Shown: positions 32,616 through 42,038, counted from the first letter of the stretch. The stretch is DNA of 64,000 bases from UBA10205 sp964373815 (GCA_964373815.1 CAYJWI010000003.1:10252-74251); one strand, 5' to 3'. The notes: generated by a model from the letters alone, not told the origin. Numbers and translations: made by a program.

Positions 32616-34640
32616 TTGAACACTGCCAGAAAAATGAATCTGTTCCGTAACTTCATACTTTTCGCCCTCGTTTTCGCCATGGTTCTCCCGCAGGCCCTTG
32701 CGCTCCAGCAATTATTCCCTCTCCACGGAAGGGTAACTGGCACCGGCGGCACTCTTGTGAACGGTGATTTGCGCGTCTACATTTTCGATGCCAACAGCGG
32801 CGGAAACACTGTTTACGATTCAGGAAGCGACTACAACGGCGCAATCATCAGCAGCGTCGTCGATGTAATGCTTGGCGACAAGACAAACCTTGACCTCAAC
32901 TACGGCTCTTTTTATTACATGGACATTGCAATCAACAACAACGACCTCGACTTCAACGGAAATGAGAGGAAAATATTCGAATCCAACAGGGGAAACGACA
33001 TAAACGTCACCGACCTTAAGAGCGTGAACGGCAGTATAAGGCTCTCAGTCGCTTCCGATGGCAATGTGGGAATAAACACCACCTCCGCGGCAAGCAGGCT
33101 TTCGGTGTACGGCGATGTCAATATAGCGAACACGAGCACAAGCACGCCTTTGCTGCGCGTCAGCAGCGGGAATTCCAGGATTGGCGTCCTTACCCACACT
33201 CCCCAGAACACCCTCAACCTTTTGGGCGATGTGAACTTCGCGATTTCAGGCGGGACAGGTTCCCCCTCATTGTATGTTACAAATGACGGCAACGTCGCGG
33301 TCAACGACGTATTCTCAAAGAACAAGCTGCACGTCCTTGGCGATTTGAATGTCACCACAAGCGCTACTGCCGCGCCCAGTTTGTACATTAACAGTACTGA
33401 TGGCAACATCAGCATTGGTGCGGCTTCGGCTACGAGCACTTATAGGGTTGATGTGAGTGGTTTCGGCAGGTTTACTGGTGATTTGAATGTTGGCAAGAAG
33501 GTTACGGTGTCGGATGTGAATGTTTTGAATACGTTTACGGTTTCGAATTCGAGTGGGTCGCCTTCGATTTTCGTTACTGCGAGTGATGGGAATGTGAGCA
33601 TTGGTTCTGGTGCGGCAACAAGCACTTATAGGCTTGATGTGACTGGTTTCGGCAGGTTTACTGGTGATTTGAATGTTGGCAAGAAGATTACGGCTCAGGA
33701 CTTGAATGTTTTGGGCACCACTACCCTTACCGGCACGGCTCTTGTCGTCACTGACATAAACACGAGCAATATCGGTATCCGCACTTCCGGCGGAACCATC
33801 CTTTTCAACGCAAGTACCGGGGCGGAGAGGCTGAGGATTACCGATGACGGGAATGTCGGCGTGAACGCCTCTGTTGTGAAGAACAAGCTGCTGGTTATCG
33901 GTGATTTGAATATTGTTACAAGCGCTACTGCTGCTCCGTCGCTTTTCGTGAGTTCAGTTGATGGAAACATTGGGATAGGGACTGCTTCTCCGGGATCGAC
34001 TTTTAGGGTTGACGTATCCGGCTTTACGAGGATTACCGGCGACCTCAATGTTGGGAAGAAGATTACTACGACGGATGACAATGTTTTGGGCACATTCACG
34101 ATTACGAATTCGAGCGGGACTCCCTCGTTGTTCGTCACTTCGAGCGATGGGAATGTGAGCATTGGTTCTGGTGCGGCAACAAGCACTTATAGGGTTGATG
34201 TGAGTGGTTTCGGCAGGTTTACTGGTGATTTGAATGTTGGCAAGAAGGTTACGGCCTTTGACCTCAATGTGGCCAGAACAGCCACGTTCCAGGACACCAA
34301 CGTGCTTGGGACAGAAACACTTACAGGCGACCTCAATATTGCCACCAACGGAAAGAAGATCTACGTAAGGGACGCCAACATCAGCGGCGGCAATATAGTG
34401 AACGGCTGCGCGGGCCAGGCAATACTCTCAAGCGGGTTCTCAAGGGTTTCGACCACGTGCGTTTCGGCAAGCTCATGGATATTCCTAACACGCCAATCCG
34501 CAGGCTCGCCCCTCTCAGATGTGAACAAGGCAGTTGTGTATGTTATAGGGGGAAGGGTTGCGGGCACGAACTTTGATATCAATTCATCCTACGCAACAGA
34601 CGCAAACACGGTGGCATGGCTGATCATAGAGCCGACATAA
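32616..34640 (+). CDS. Secreted repeat-rich surface protein
   Basis: 674 residues with a signal peptide (LFRNFILFALVFAMVLPQALA). After an N-terminal domain the protein is built from repeats of about 20-35 residues of the types SDGNVSIGSGAATSTYRVDV, SGFGRFTGDLNVGKKVT and TNSSGTPSLFV, forming a beta-rich fibre-like array, reminiscent of phage tail-fibre or trimeric surface-fibre proteins. A unique C-terminal domain (from about residue 590) ends without a membrane anchor. TTG start chosen for the AAGGG site 7 nt upstream; an ATG at 32634 is possible. A secreted protein follows 20 nt later. Confidence 0.75.
   Translation: MNTARKMNLFRNFILFALVFAMVLPQALALQQLFPLHGRVTGTGGTLVNGDLRVYIFDANSGGNTVYDSGSDYNGAIISSVVDVMLGDKTNLDLNYGSFYYMDIAINNNDLDFNGNERKIFESNRGNDINVTDLKSVNGSIRLSVASDGNVGINTTSAASRLSVYGDVNIANTSTSTPLLRVSSGNSRIGVLTHTPQNTLNLLGDVNFAISGGTGSPSLYVTNDGNVAVNDVFSKNKLHVLGDLNVTTSATAAPSLYINSTDGNISIGAASATSTYRVDVSGFGRFTGDLNVGKKVTVSDVNVLNTFTVSNSSGSPSIFVTASDGNVSIGSGAATSTYRLDVTGFGRFTGDLNVGKKITAQDLNVLGTTTLTGTALVVTDINTSNIGIRTSGGTILFNASTGAERLRITDDGNVGVNASVVKNKLLVIGDLNIVTSATAAPSLFVSSVDGNIGIGTASPGSTFRVDVSGFTRITGDLNVGKKITTTDDNVLGTFTITNSSGTPSLFVTSSDGNVSIGSGAATSTYRVDVSGFGRFTGDLNVGKKVTAFDLNVARTATFQDTNVLGTETLTGDLNIATNGKKIYVRDANISGGNIVNGCAGQAILSSGFSRVSTTCVSASSWIFLTRQSAGSPLSDVNKAVVYVIGGRVAGTNFDINSSYATDANTVAWLIIEPT
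33418..34255 (+). repeat. Near-identical internal DNA repeats in the surface-protein gene
   Basis: Segments at 33430-33512, 33590-33691 and 34153-34255 are nearly identical at DNA level (for example CGGCAGGTTTACTGGTGATT in all three) and use T-ending codons, whereas the flanking gene uses C-ending ones. This indicates recent duplication or gene conversion within the coding sequence. Confidence 0.75.
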
Positions 34641-34659
34641 ACCCGGTAGGTGCCAACTC

Positions 34660-36036
34660 ATGGTTATGAACCAGGGATTTCGTGTTACGGCACTTTATGC
34701 TCTTTTTATCAGTGCACTTGCCCTTTCATCTTTTGCCGGTGCGTTCGATGCAAACGGCGACAGTTTTGATGGAAACTTCCAGTCCTTCGGCTACTCGCTT
34801 GCCGACTCTAATGTCGCTGGCGGCACTTTTGAAGGGGACTTCGTTTCGCCCGCAGTTACCACCGGCAGTTGGCACGGGGGCGGGCTGTATTTTAGGGAAG
34901 GCGTTTACTTTGACCAGAACAAGGTAGGCGTAATAATCACTGCGCCCGCCAGCGGCTCCTCGTTTGCTTCGTCATCAGTCACCCTGACCTATAATTTTGA
35001 GACGCCGGGCAACCCTGTAAAGATTTTCTGGGTGCAGGTGGATTCCAATGGATGGATAAACAATAGAATGAATTTGAGCCGCGACTTCAACGGCCTTGCC
35101 AATGGCGACCACACTTTCTATGTCGTTGCAACCGACCTGTATGATGTAAACTCGCTCACAAAGAGCGTCGCGTTTTCTGTTAGCGTAAGTTCCGGGGCTT
35201 CCACAACCTCATCCACTGTAACTGTCGGAACCCCTCCAGGCGGAGGCGTGGGAAGCGGAGGCACGCCAAGGGTGGCAATAGATGATGTCGAAAACCAGTC
35301 CAATGTGCTGAAAACTTATGAATATGCCGGTTCGAGCGGTGTTTCCGCAGACGGAATCGAAGTGACAAGGAGCGTTTCAAACATCGTGCTGGACACTTCA
35401 GCCAAAGGAAGGACCAACGTATGGGGCTTTGATGTCGTGATCAAGAATAACTCTGACAAGCCGTTCCAGAATGTTTCGGTCGTGGAAACCATCCCGAAGA
35501 AAGTCGCGGCGAATGTTTCGGAAGTGACTTTCAAGGTGCAGCCAGCAAGAATAATCAAGGCAGACCCAATAGTCGAATGGATAATCGAGGATTTGCCTGT
35601 AGGGGGGGAAACGAAATTCTTCTACTTTGTCGAGAAGCTCCGTGACAAGGGCATTTCAGATGACTACAATGCTTTCTTCGCCTCGCAGCCGGTTCCGGAG
35701 TTGACTGCAGAGGAAAAAACACTGGATGATGCCTGCAGGAATGTAAACTGCGATGACAATAACATCTGCACGCAGGATTCATGTTCGCAAGGCGTGTGCT
35801 CCAATGTCCCGGCAAGGGAGGGCATAACATGCTCAGAGGGCAGCGTCTGCAAGTTGGGGAACTGCGTTGCACCGCCCAAACCCACCAAAGCCCCCTCGGG
35901 CCCTGAAAAGGTTAGTTCTCCTGGAAAGCCCTTTGACTTCGGCTCCCTCCTCGTGCCTTTGGCCGGAATCATTGTCTTAATAATAGCTGTTGCGGCACTC
36001 TTCTTTTTCAAAATCATCAAGAAGCCAAGTAAGTAA
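34660..36036 (+). CDS. Membrane-anchored secreted protein with Cys-rich segment
   Basis: 458 residues: signal peptide (ALYALFISALALSSFAGA), an N-terminal domain, a Big/Ig-like part (ITAPASGSSFASSSVTLTYNFE), a Gly-rich linker near residue 195, a second beta domain (VVIKNNSDKPFQNVSVVET), a Cys cluster (NVNCDDNNICTQDSCSQGVC) near residues 365-385, and a C-terminal membrane helix followed by KIIKKPSK. It sits 20 nt after the repeat-rich surface gene with a GGTG ribosome site, so the two may be co-expressed. Confidence 0.75.
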   Translation: MVMNQGFRVTALYALFISALALSSFAGAFDANGDSFDGNFQSFGYSLADSNVAGGTFEGDFVSPAVTTGSWHGGGLYFREGVYFDQNKVGVIITAPASGSSFASSSVTLTYNFETPGNPVKIFWVQVDSNGWINNRMNLSRDFNGLANGDHTFYVVATDLYDVNSLTKSVAFSVSVSSGASTTSSTVTVGTPPGGGVGSGGTPRVAIDDVENQSNVLKTYEYAGSSGVSADGIEVTRSVSNIVLDTSAKGRTNVWGFDVVIKNNSDKPFQNVSVVETIPKKVAANVSEVTFKVQPARIIKADPIVEWIIEDLPVGGETKFFYFVEKLRDKGISDDYNAFFASQPVPELTAEEKTLDDACRNVNCDDNNICTQDSCSQGVCSNVPAREGITCSEGSVCKLGNCVAPPKPTKAPSGPEKVSSPGKPFDFGSLLVPLAGIIVLIIAVAALFFFKIIKKPSK

Positions 36037-36083
36037 TAAATAACCTCCCAAGCCTAAATCTGGTACTTAAGCTTGGTGCTTGC

Positions 36084-37307
36084 ATGGCTTACAAGACTGC
36101 GTATGATTATAACCCAATCAAGGGAAAAACCGTTTTCCTCAGGGCCGACCTGAACAGTTCGGTTGTCGAGGGGCGGGTCGTGCTTTCCTCGCGCCTGCGC
36201 GAGCACTCCAAATCCATTTACGCCCTGAGCGAGGAGGGCGCGAAAGTCGTTGTCCTGAGCCACCAGGGCCGGCCAGGGGAGGAAGAGTTCATAGAGCTTA
36301 AGAGGCACGCGGATTTCATAAAAAAGTTCACTGGAAAGAGCGTGAAATTCGTGAAGTGGGAGCAGGACTTCGTTTCCGAAATAAAAAAAATGAAGGAAGG
36401 CGAAGTGGTAGTTCTTGACAACACGCGCTTCCAGAAAGAGGAGCAGCAGGAGAAGAGCGCGCAGGGGCATGCGGATGATTCTTTCATGAAAAAGCTCGGG
36501 CCTCTCGCGGATTTGTTCGTGCAGGACGCCCTGAGCGTCTGCCACAGGCCGCATGCAAGCGTTGTTGGCTTCAAAAAATACGCCCCATGTGTTGTTGGCC
36601 CGGTGCTCGAAAAGGAGCTCGAAGCCCTCTCGAAATTTTCAGATTCGAAAGGCGATGGCAAGCTCGTCGTGCTCGGCGGCTCGAAGCTCGCGGATTCGCT
36701 TGGCATACTGAACGGAATGCTCGAGCACGGGATGTGCAACGAGGCATGCATAGGCGGGCTTTTAGGCGAGCTTTTCCTCAAGGCAAAAGGTGTCGATTTC
36801 GGCGCAAAGGAAAAATTCTTCAATGAAAAGGGTTTCTCAAAGCTTATTCCGGAAGCGAAAAAAATGCTCGAGAGGCACCCATCAAAGCTCATACTTCCAA
36901 TCGACCTTGCAGTCGAGTACACCAACGGCTCGGGGGCAAAAGGGCCTTCGAAGAGAAAGGAGCTCAAGGTTCCGGATTTCCCCTCGGAATACCCGCCAAT
37001 GGACATCGGGACAGAGACCACCGAGCTCTTCAAGCAAAAAATCAGGGCATCAAAAGTGGTTGTCTACAACGGGCCGATGGGTGTTTACGAAAAGCCGAAA
37101 TTCGCCATCGGCACAAAGAAGGTGCTCGAAGCGATTGCCTTCCACCGCTGCTATTCTATAATCGGCGGTGGCGATACCGAAAGGGCGCTCACATCCTTCG
37201 GCCTTGTGCCGCAGGACTTCAGCCACGTCTCTCTTGCAGGAAAGGCGCTGCTCCAATACCTCTCCGCAGAGCCGCTGCCGGGAATTGAAATACTCGAGAA
37301 GAAGTGA
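36084..37307 (+). CDS. pgk: Phosphoglycerate kinase
   Basis: Transfers phosphate between 1,3-bisphosphoglycerate and ADP. The 407 residues have VFLRADLNSSV, VVLSHQGRPG, DNTRFQKEEQ, VQDALSVCHRPHAS, KLVVLGGSKLADSL and the C-terminal YNGPMGVYE and IIGGGDTERAL loops in order. Some positions (such as QDALSVCHR for the usual NDAFGTAHR) follow the archaeal pattern. Convergent with coaBC. Confidence 0.93.
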   Translation: MAYKTAYDYNPIKGKTVFLRADLNSSVVEGRVVLSSRLREHSKSIYALSEEGAKVVVLSHQGRPGEEEFIELKRHADFIKKFTGKSVKFVKWEQDFVSEIKKMKEGEVVVLDNTRFQKEEQQEKSAQGHADDSFMKKLGPLADLFVQDALSVCHRPHASVVGFKKYAPCVVGPVLEKELEALSKFSDSKGDGKLVVLGGSKLADSLGILNGMLEHGMCNEACIGGLLGELFLKAKGVDFGAKEKFFNEKGFSKLIPEAKKMLERHPSKLILPIDLAVEYTNGSGAKGPSKRKELKVPDFPSEYPPMDIGTETTELFKQKIRASKVVVYNGPMGVYEKPKFAIGTKKVLEAIAFHRCYSIIGGGDTERALTSFGLVPQDFSHVSLAGKALLQYLSAEPLPGIEILEKK

Positions 37308-37354
37308 TTTTTCAGCTGCAAAACTCCGGCCTAGCAAATGTCTGCAGCAAGCAG

Positions 37355-38518
37355 TCAAACCAAAGAAATAATTCTTTGCGCAATTTCCCTTTTACCTCCC
37401 TTCATCCACTTGTTTTCCTTTCCGCAGAAGAGCATTTCCGCCTTCTGCGAGCCGAAAGGGTTTTTCTTCAGATCTGCCGCAACGACCGCGAAAAAGCGGT
37501 TTTTTTGCAGGAAACTTTTCGCTTCCTTTTCAATCTCTTTGCCGCCCTTTCCCCACAAGGCCTTGAAGGCTATTATTTTGAGCTCTGGGAATTTTTTGTG
37601 CACTTTTGCCAAAAGCTTTTCCCTCGGCAAGAGTTTTAGCAGGGCAGGCTTTTCCGAACCTATTTTCCCGCTTTTTTTCCAGACGCTAAAATCCGCTATT
37701 GCGGCTGGGCAGAAGAAATAGTCATAGCTTTTTCCAAGTCCATGCCGGGCGTTTCCCCTAAGTTCGCGCATTACTTTTTCTTCAAGCCCTTTCGCATCGT
37801 GCACCTCTTCGAAATCAACAAAACTCTCCGCCGCGCCATTGCCGAACGCTTTCACTTCCGCCTTCTGCCTCGCGCATTCGAGCGCTATTTCAACCCCCAT
37901 TTTTCCGGAGCTCTTGTTCGTGATTTCGCGCACATCATCAACAGGTTCACTGAACGCCCCATAGGCCACAAGAATTTTTTTTCCACGCAATTTGTTTCCG
38001 GAAAGTGCCTTCTCCACAGCGAACACTATTTCAGAAATGCCGGCAAGCTTTGCCTTCCCTTCCAGCTCGAGCGGCGCGATTATTTCAACCCCCTGCTCCG
38101 CGAGCTTTGCGAGGTTCCCCTTGACGATTTTGTGCTCGTACATTGGCTTGTGCATTGCGGGGCAGAGGAGCACTGGCTTTCCCGCGCCTATAGCAACGCT
38201 CGCAAAAGTCGTGAGTGGGGTGTCATCAATCCCCATGGCTATTTTGCTTATCGTGTTCGCGGTTGCTGGCGCAATGAGCATAAGTTTCGCCTTGCCGCCT
38301 TTCCCCAAAAGCCTCACGTGCTCAACCCTGCCGCTGATTGAGGAAATGACTTTTCTCCCCGAGGCGAATTCGAGCGAGTTTTCAGTGACGATTCCCTTTG
38401 CGGATTCACTTAGCACAACCTGCACCCCAAAACCCCCTCTGCGCAGTTCCCTGCACAAATCGAAGGCCCTTACAGCGGCGATGCTTCCGCTAACACCTAG
38501 CACAATTAGCTGTTTCAT
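37355..38518 (-). CDS. coaBC: Bifunctional phosphopantothenoylcysteine decarboxylase/phosphopantothenate-cysteine ligase
   Basis: Two consecutive steps of CoA synthesis. The N-terminal flavoprotein half (LGVSGSIAAVRAFDLCREL, active-site His in KLMLIAPATANTISKIA and ALCPAMHKPMYEH-like segments) is followed by the CoaB ligase half (AYGAFSEPVDDVREITNKSSGKMGVEIA). 387 residues, usual length. I start at ATG 38518, with a TATA-like CTTTTACAT about 27 nt upstream. Confidence 0.92.
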   Translation of the reverse strand: MKQLIVLGVSGSIAAVRAFDLCRELRRGGFGVQVVLSESAKGIVTENSLEFASGRKVISSISGRVEHVRLLGKGGKAKLMLIAPATANTISKIAMGIDDTPLTTFASVAIGAGKPVLLCPAMHKPMYEHKIVKGNLAKLAEQGVEIIAPLELEGKAKLAGISEIVFAVEKALSGNKLRGKKILVAYGAFSEPVDDVREITNKSSGKMGVEIALECARQKAEVKAFGNGAAESFVDFEEVHDAKGLEEKVMRELRGNARHGLGKSYDYFFCPAAIADFSVWKKSGKIGSEKPALLKLLPREKLLAKVHKKFPELKIIAFKALWGKGGKEIEKEAKSFLQKNRFFAVVAADLKKNPFGSQKAEMLFCGKENKWMKGGKREIAQRIISLV

Positions 38519-38590
38519 ACAATAACTCCGCACCAAAAAAATGTAAAAGCCCACCCCTTGGGCAAAAAGACTGGGATGGTGTTCGGAATT

Positions 38591-39067
38591 TTACTTCACT
38601 GCTATTGCCGCCTTTTCAATGTCGCCTTTCTGCGAGATGCTTGTAAAAGCCGAAACGTTGATGTCATAATTCCCGACAGGCATTGAGGCATAGCTGCAGT
38701 TGAAGCTGATAGGGTTTTGGGCAGGCGGGATCAGCGATACTTGGTAGCCCACAGCGCCGGTTTCACAAAGCACGCTCGCCCCGCTCTTTACATGCACTTC
38801 ATACTTTGTGACATTGTTCCCAAGATTGAAAATAATGTTGAAGTTGTCGGTGGTCACGGCGGTTCTCGTCTTTATGCTGTTCGGTGCGATTATGTGCGCC
38901 CCGTTCGGCGCAACTGGGACGTTCTGGTCAAAGGCGTCAAAGCTTTCCTCGGAAACGCTCTCGGTTTTCCCGACCGAGTTCACGACGAAAACCATGAGCA
39001 CGGCAAAAACTATTATCGCCGCCCCTATGATGAACATGAACTCCAGGCTTCCCTGCCCATTCTGCAT
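38591..39067 (-). CDS. Pilin-like protein, class III signal peptide
   Basis: 158 residues. The short leader MQNG is followed by QGSLEFMFIIGAAIIVFAVL, an archaeal prepilin cleavage site and pilin helix. The domain that follows is Asn/Ser-rich, with two Cys (residues near 109 and 130). It is likely a minor pilin or pseudopilin. It is expressed from a shared TATA region with the NFACT gene in the other direction. Confidence 0.8.
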   Translation of the reverse strand: MQNGQGSLEFMFIIGAAIIVFAVLMVFVVNSVGKTESVSEESFDAFDQNVPVAPNGAHIIAPNSIKTRTAVTTDNFNIIFNLGNNVTKYEVHVKSGASVLCETGAVGYQVSLIPPAQNPISFNCSYASMPVGNYDINVSAFTSISQKGDIEKAAIAVK

Positions 39068-39090
39068 GCCAATTATAAGAGAAGCCGCAT

Positions 39091-39101
39091 ATTTAAAAGT
39101 T
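39091..39101. promoter_or_regulatory. Shared bidirectional TATA box
   Basis: ATATTTAAAAG is centred 25 nt before the NFACT ATG (39121) and 29 nt before the pilin-like ATG (39067) on the other strand. TTTAAA is self-complementary, so one element can serve two divergent, leaderless genes. Confidence 0.5.
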
Positions 39102-39120
39102 ATTAATTGTTCGCCCCTTC

Positions 39121-40260
39121 ATGCTCCCTATGCAGGCCATTGACAACCTAGCCCTCGCCTACCTAGTGCTTGAGCTAAAGCCCTCCTTCGAAGGCGCTTT
39201 CGTGAACAAGGTCTCGGAGATGGACAGCAGCACGCTCAAGCTCAAGCTGCACACAAAGCAGGGCTCTAAGGACCTCGTCATCAAGGAGAACATTTTTTTC
39301 TTTTCCCCCTTCTCCGTGCAGGCGCGGCACGGCAAGAGCAACTTCGCGGCATCTCTAAAGAAGGAGCTCTACAACAAGAGGATTACCGCAATTGAACAGC
39401 ACTCCTTTGACCGCGTAGTTGAGATAAAACTCCTAGAGCACTCCCTTGTGCTCGAACTGCTCGGCGATGGGAACAAGATCCTGCTGGGAAAGGATGGCAG
39501 GATAATTTCCTGCGCCAAGAACGAGAAGTGGTCCGAGAGGGAAATACACAAGGGCTTTGCGTACGTTTACCCAGACCCCAAATCCCTCAATCCCTCGACG
39601 CTTTCGGTAAAGGAACTAAAGGAAAAGTTTTCCTCCTCGCAAAAGGATGCGATACGCTCGCTAATCTCCTGCGTGAACATCTCCCCACTGATTGCAGAAG
39701 AGGTTTTTTTCTCCCTAGGGCTCGAGAAAGGCGCGAAAGCCTCCGGCCTTGGGGAAAAAGAGCTTGAAAAAATAGCCTCGGGCGTAAGGGCCTTTTACGC
39801 AGTAGAGCAGGCCAAGCTAAGGCCGGTGGCCTACAAGGAGTTCGCCTATCCTTTCAGGCTCTTGCACCTAAAGGAAACCCCGGTGGAAACAAAATCCCTA
39901 AATGACTGTTTCGGCGAGGCCTTTTCCTCCTCCGCCTCTTCATCCCCGCTCCAGGCAGCTGGCCAGGCGAAGGCAAAAGGCAAAGTTTCGGGCCTTGAGC
40001 ATATGAAAAAGCAGCAGCAGGAGGCGCGCAAGAAGTTTAATGCGCAGGTAGATGAGAACAGGGTGAAGGCTGAGCTTATTTACCAGCACTTCAATGAAAT
40101 AGAGTCGCTCAAAAAGGGAATCCTTGGGGCTGTTTCTAAAGGGATGAAAGAAAAATATATTATGTATAAGATTTCTTCGGCTGCCTTGGCGGGGGACAAA
40201 AGGGCGCTTTTAGTAAAAAAAATAGATTTGCAGAAGAAAAAAATAGAGCTCGAACTCTAG
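39121..40260 (+). CDS. NFACT-N domain protein (RqcH/Tae2-like), lacking NFACT-R
   Basis: Relatives bind stalled large ribosomal subunits and add C-terminal Ala tails to trapped peptides. The 379 residues cover the NFACT-N domain (AIDNLALAYLVLELKPSFEGAFVNKV), the DR pair in SFDRVVEI (Asp97, Arg98) known to matter in bacterial RqcH, a helical HhH-like region and the beginning of the coiled coil (residues 295-379). The NFACT-R RNA-binding domain that ends full-length members is missing and no fragment follows. Leaderless ATG at 39121. Confidence 0.8.
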   Translation: MLPMQAIDNLALAYLVLELKPSFEGAFVNKVSEMDSSTLKLKLHTKQGSKDLVIKENIFFFSPFSVQARHGKSNFAASLKKELYNKRITAIEQHSFDRVVEIKLLEHSLVLELLGDGNKILLGKDGRIISCAKNEKWSEREIHKGFAYVYPDPKSLNPSTLSVKELKEKFSSSQKDAIRSLISCVNISPLIAEEVFFSLGLEKGAKASGLGEKELEKIASGVRAFYAVEQAKLRPVAYKEFAYPFRLLHLKETPVETKSLNDCFGEAFSSSASSSPLQAAGQAKAKGKVSGLEHMKKQQQEARKKFNAQVDENRVKAELIYQHFNEIESLKKGILGAVSKGMKEKYIMYKISSAALAGDKRALLVKKIDLQKKKIELEL

Positions 40261-40324
40261 CAGCCAAAAAAAGCTAACGCTAAGGCAAGAAAAAATTGGC
40301 AAGGGAAACTTGCAAAGCCACTAA

Positions 40325-40338
40325 GCCCCTCTTGGGGC
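40325..40338. terminator. GC hairpin between convergent genes
   Basis: GCCCC and GGGGC pair over a 4-nt TCTT loop between the ends of the NFACT and PRC-barrel genes. There is no T-run, so termination is only a guess. Confidence 0.3.
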
Positions 40339-40356
40339 GCACACAGAGGGCGGACT

Positions 40357-40623
40357 TTACTTAGGTTCTGCGCCTATTTCCCGCTCATCTACAATGAAGA
40401 CATCGCTCACAGCGGTGACAGCAGAGTAGGGGACTTCTATTACCCTATCCTTTGCCTCCACCCTTTTGGCAACCTTGCTCTCCCTGTCGACTTCTACGAG
40501 CAGGTACTCAATGTTGCCTGTGGCCTCATCAACCAGGAGGTCAACTAGCTTTCCGACTTCGTCTCCCCTGTTGGTGATGACCCTTTTTGTTGCAAGCTGC
40601 CTTGCTATTGTGTATTTGTACAT
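40357..40623 (-). CDS. PRC-barrel domain protein
   Basis: 88 residues forming a single PRC barrel (ATKRVITNRGDEVGKLVDLL, then IEYLLVEVDRE and VIEVPYSAVTAVSDVFIV). Archaeal free-standing PRC-barrel proteins have recently been tied to cell division; others relate to RNA processing. The ATG has a GGGAG ribosome site 8 nt upstream, so the mRNA has a leader. The upstream 40624-40790 stretch holds its AT-rich promoter and the Taw1 promoter. Confidence 0.85.
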   Translation of the reverse strand: MYKYTIARQLATKRVITNRGDEVGKLVDLLVDEATGNIEYLLVEVDRESKVAKRVEAKDRVIEVPYSAVTAVSDVFIVDEREIGAEPK

Positions 40624-40791
40624 TTTAAAACTCTCCCTTCTTTTTTAGAATAAAAAATTTCTATATTAGAAAAGTCTAACTTATTTAAATAGTTATGGGG
40701 GAAAAGCCGGGGAAAAGCCGCAAAAAGGCGGACTACATAACGCGTGTTTTCCCCAATACCTTAAAAAATGCCTATTCCCCTTACTTTTTGC

Positions 40792-41940
40792 ATGCCAATA
40801 ACGCTAGAGCCCGCAGATAACCATTCCGAAGGCTCCTGCCATGCCAATGATAGTAATGTAGAAGTGCAGGAATTTGATGGCGCGGAAGCAAATTACGGCC
40901 ACTCGGAACATGAGGAGACGAAGTTCCTCTCCAAGCAGCAGGTCGAAAAGCTCAAGAAGGCAAAGTATGCGATGGTAGGCTCGCACTCAGCTGTGCAGAT
41001 ATGCTCCTGGAACAAGAAGGCCATAAGGCAGGAAGGGGTTTGCTACAAGCAGAAATTTTACGGGATTGAATGCGCCAATTGCGCGCAGATGAGCCCCTCT
41101 GTTCTCTGGTGCAACGAGAACTGCGTCTTCTGCTGGAGGCCTATGGAGTGGATGCGCAACGTCAACCTCGAGGATGTAGAGGTTGACAGCCCGAAAAAAA
41201 TAATCACGGGAACAATCTCCCAGAGGCAAAAACTCCTCACAGGTTTTGGCGGGCTTCCGAACCTCAACAAGGCGCGCTTTGAAAAAGCGCAGATGCCTTC
41301 GCACTGGGCGATAAGCCTTTCCGGCGAGCCCACGCTCTATCCGCAGATATGCGAGCTGATTGCAGAGATTAGAAAGCTCCCTTCCACCAAAAGCATTTTC
41401 CTTGTGACGAACGCGCAGAAGACAGACGTGTTCGAAAAAATGGCGGCCAATAATGAGTTCTTGCCGACGCAGCTCTATGTTTCGCTCGACGCCCCGGATG
41501 AGGAGCACTTCAAGAAAATCAACCGCTCCGTGCTCTCGGACGGATGGCAGAGGCTCATGAATTCTATGAAGGTGATTTCTTCCCTGCCTACAAGGAAGGT
41601 CACGAGAATTACGCTGATGAAAGGCATCAACGACGATTCACAGTTCCTGAAGGCATGGTCTGATATTGTGTGGACAATGAAGCCGGAATTCCTCGAGGTC
41701 AAATCCTACATGCACATCGGCGATTCGCGCTCAAGGCTCTCGCGCGAGAACATGCCAAGCTTTGATGAGGTGAAGGGGTGGTCAGAGAAGTTTGCCGCCC
41801 TTTCAGGGTATGTGTGCAAGGACTTCTCGAAGCCGAGCAGGATAATGCTGCTCGTGCGCCCGGACCTAAAGGAGAAGAACACGAAGCTCGAGTTCGCGCG
41901 CAATGAAATGGGGCTTTCGGGTGCGGGAATAGACTTCTGA
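40792..41940 (+). CDS. taw1: 4-demethylwyosine synthase (Taw1/TYW1), radical SAM
   Basis: Makes the tricyclic wyosine base at position 37 of tRNA-Phe. The 382-residue protein has the radical SAM motif CNENCVFC (CX3CX2C) in MSPSVLWCNENCVFCWRP, a preceding pair of Cys (GIECANCAQ) that may bind the second cluster, and the SLSGEPTLYP and LVTNAQ motifs of the family. I start at ATG 40792; an ATG at 40768 overlaps the TTAAAAAAT box that lies 28 nt upstream of 40792. Confidence 0.92.
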   Translation: MPITLEPADNHSEGSCHANDSNVEVQEFDGAEANYGHSEHEETKFLSKQQVEKLKKAKYAMVGSHSAVQICSWNKKAIRQEGVCYKQKFYGIECANCAQMSPSVLWCNENCVFCWRPMEWMRNVNLEDVEVDSPKKIITGTISQRQKLLTGFGGLPNLNKARFEKAQMPSHWAISLSGEPTLYPQICELIAEIRKLPSTKSIFLVTNAQKTDVFEKMAANNEFLPTQLYVSLDAPDEEHFKKINRSVLSDGWQRLMNSMKVISSLPTRKVTRITLMKGINDDSQFLKAWSDIVWTMKPEFLEVKSYMHIGDSRSRLSRENMPSFDEVKGWSEKFAALSGYVCKDFSKPSRIMLLVRPDLKEKNTKLEFARNEMGLSGAGIDF

Positions 41941-42038
41941 AACTGCGCAGGTTCCGGCACTGCATAACAGGTTTTCCAAATATTTGCCAAATAACCCGCT
42001 CCGCAATTTTTTTATACACCAAATTCCTCATTGATTGC

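Noticed and set aside
33418..34255. CRISPR-like repeated blocks in the surface-protein gene
   Set aside because: The repeats are in frame, of coding length and separated by coding sequence of varied size, so they are protein repeats and not a CRISPR array.
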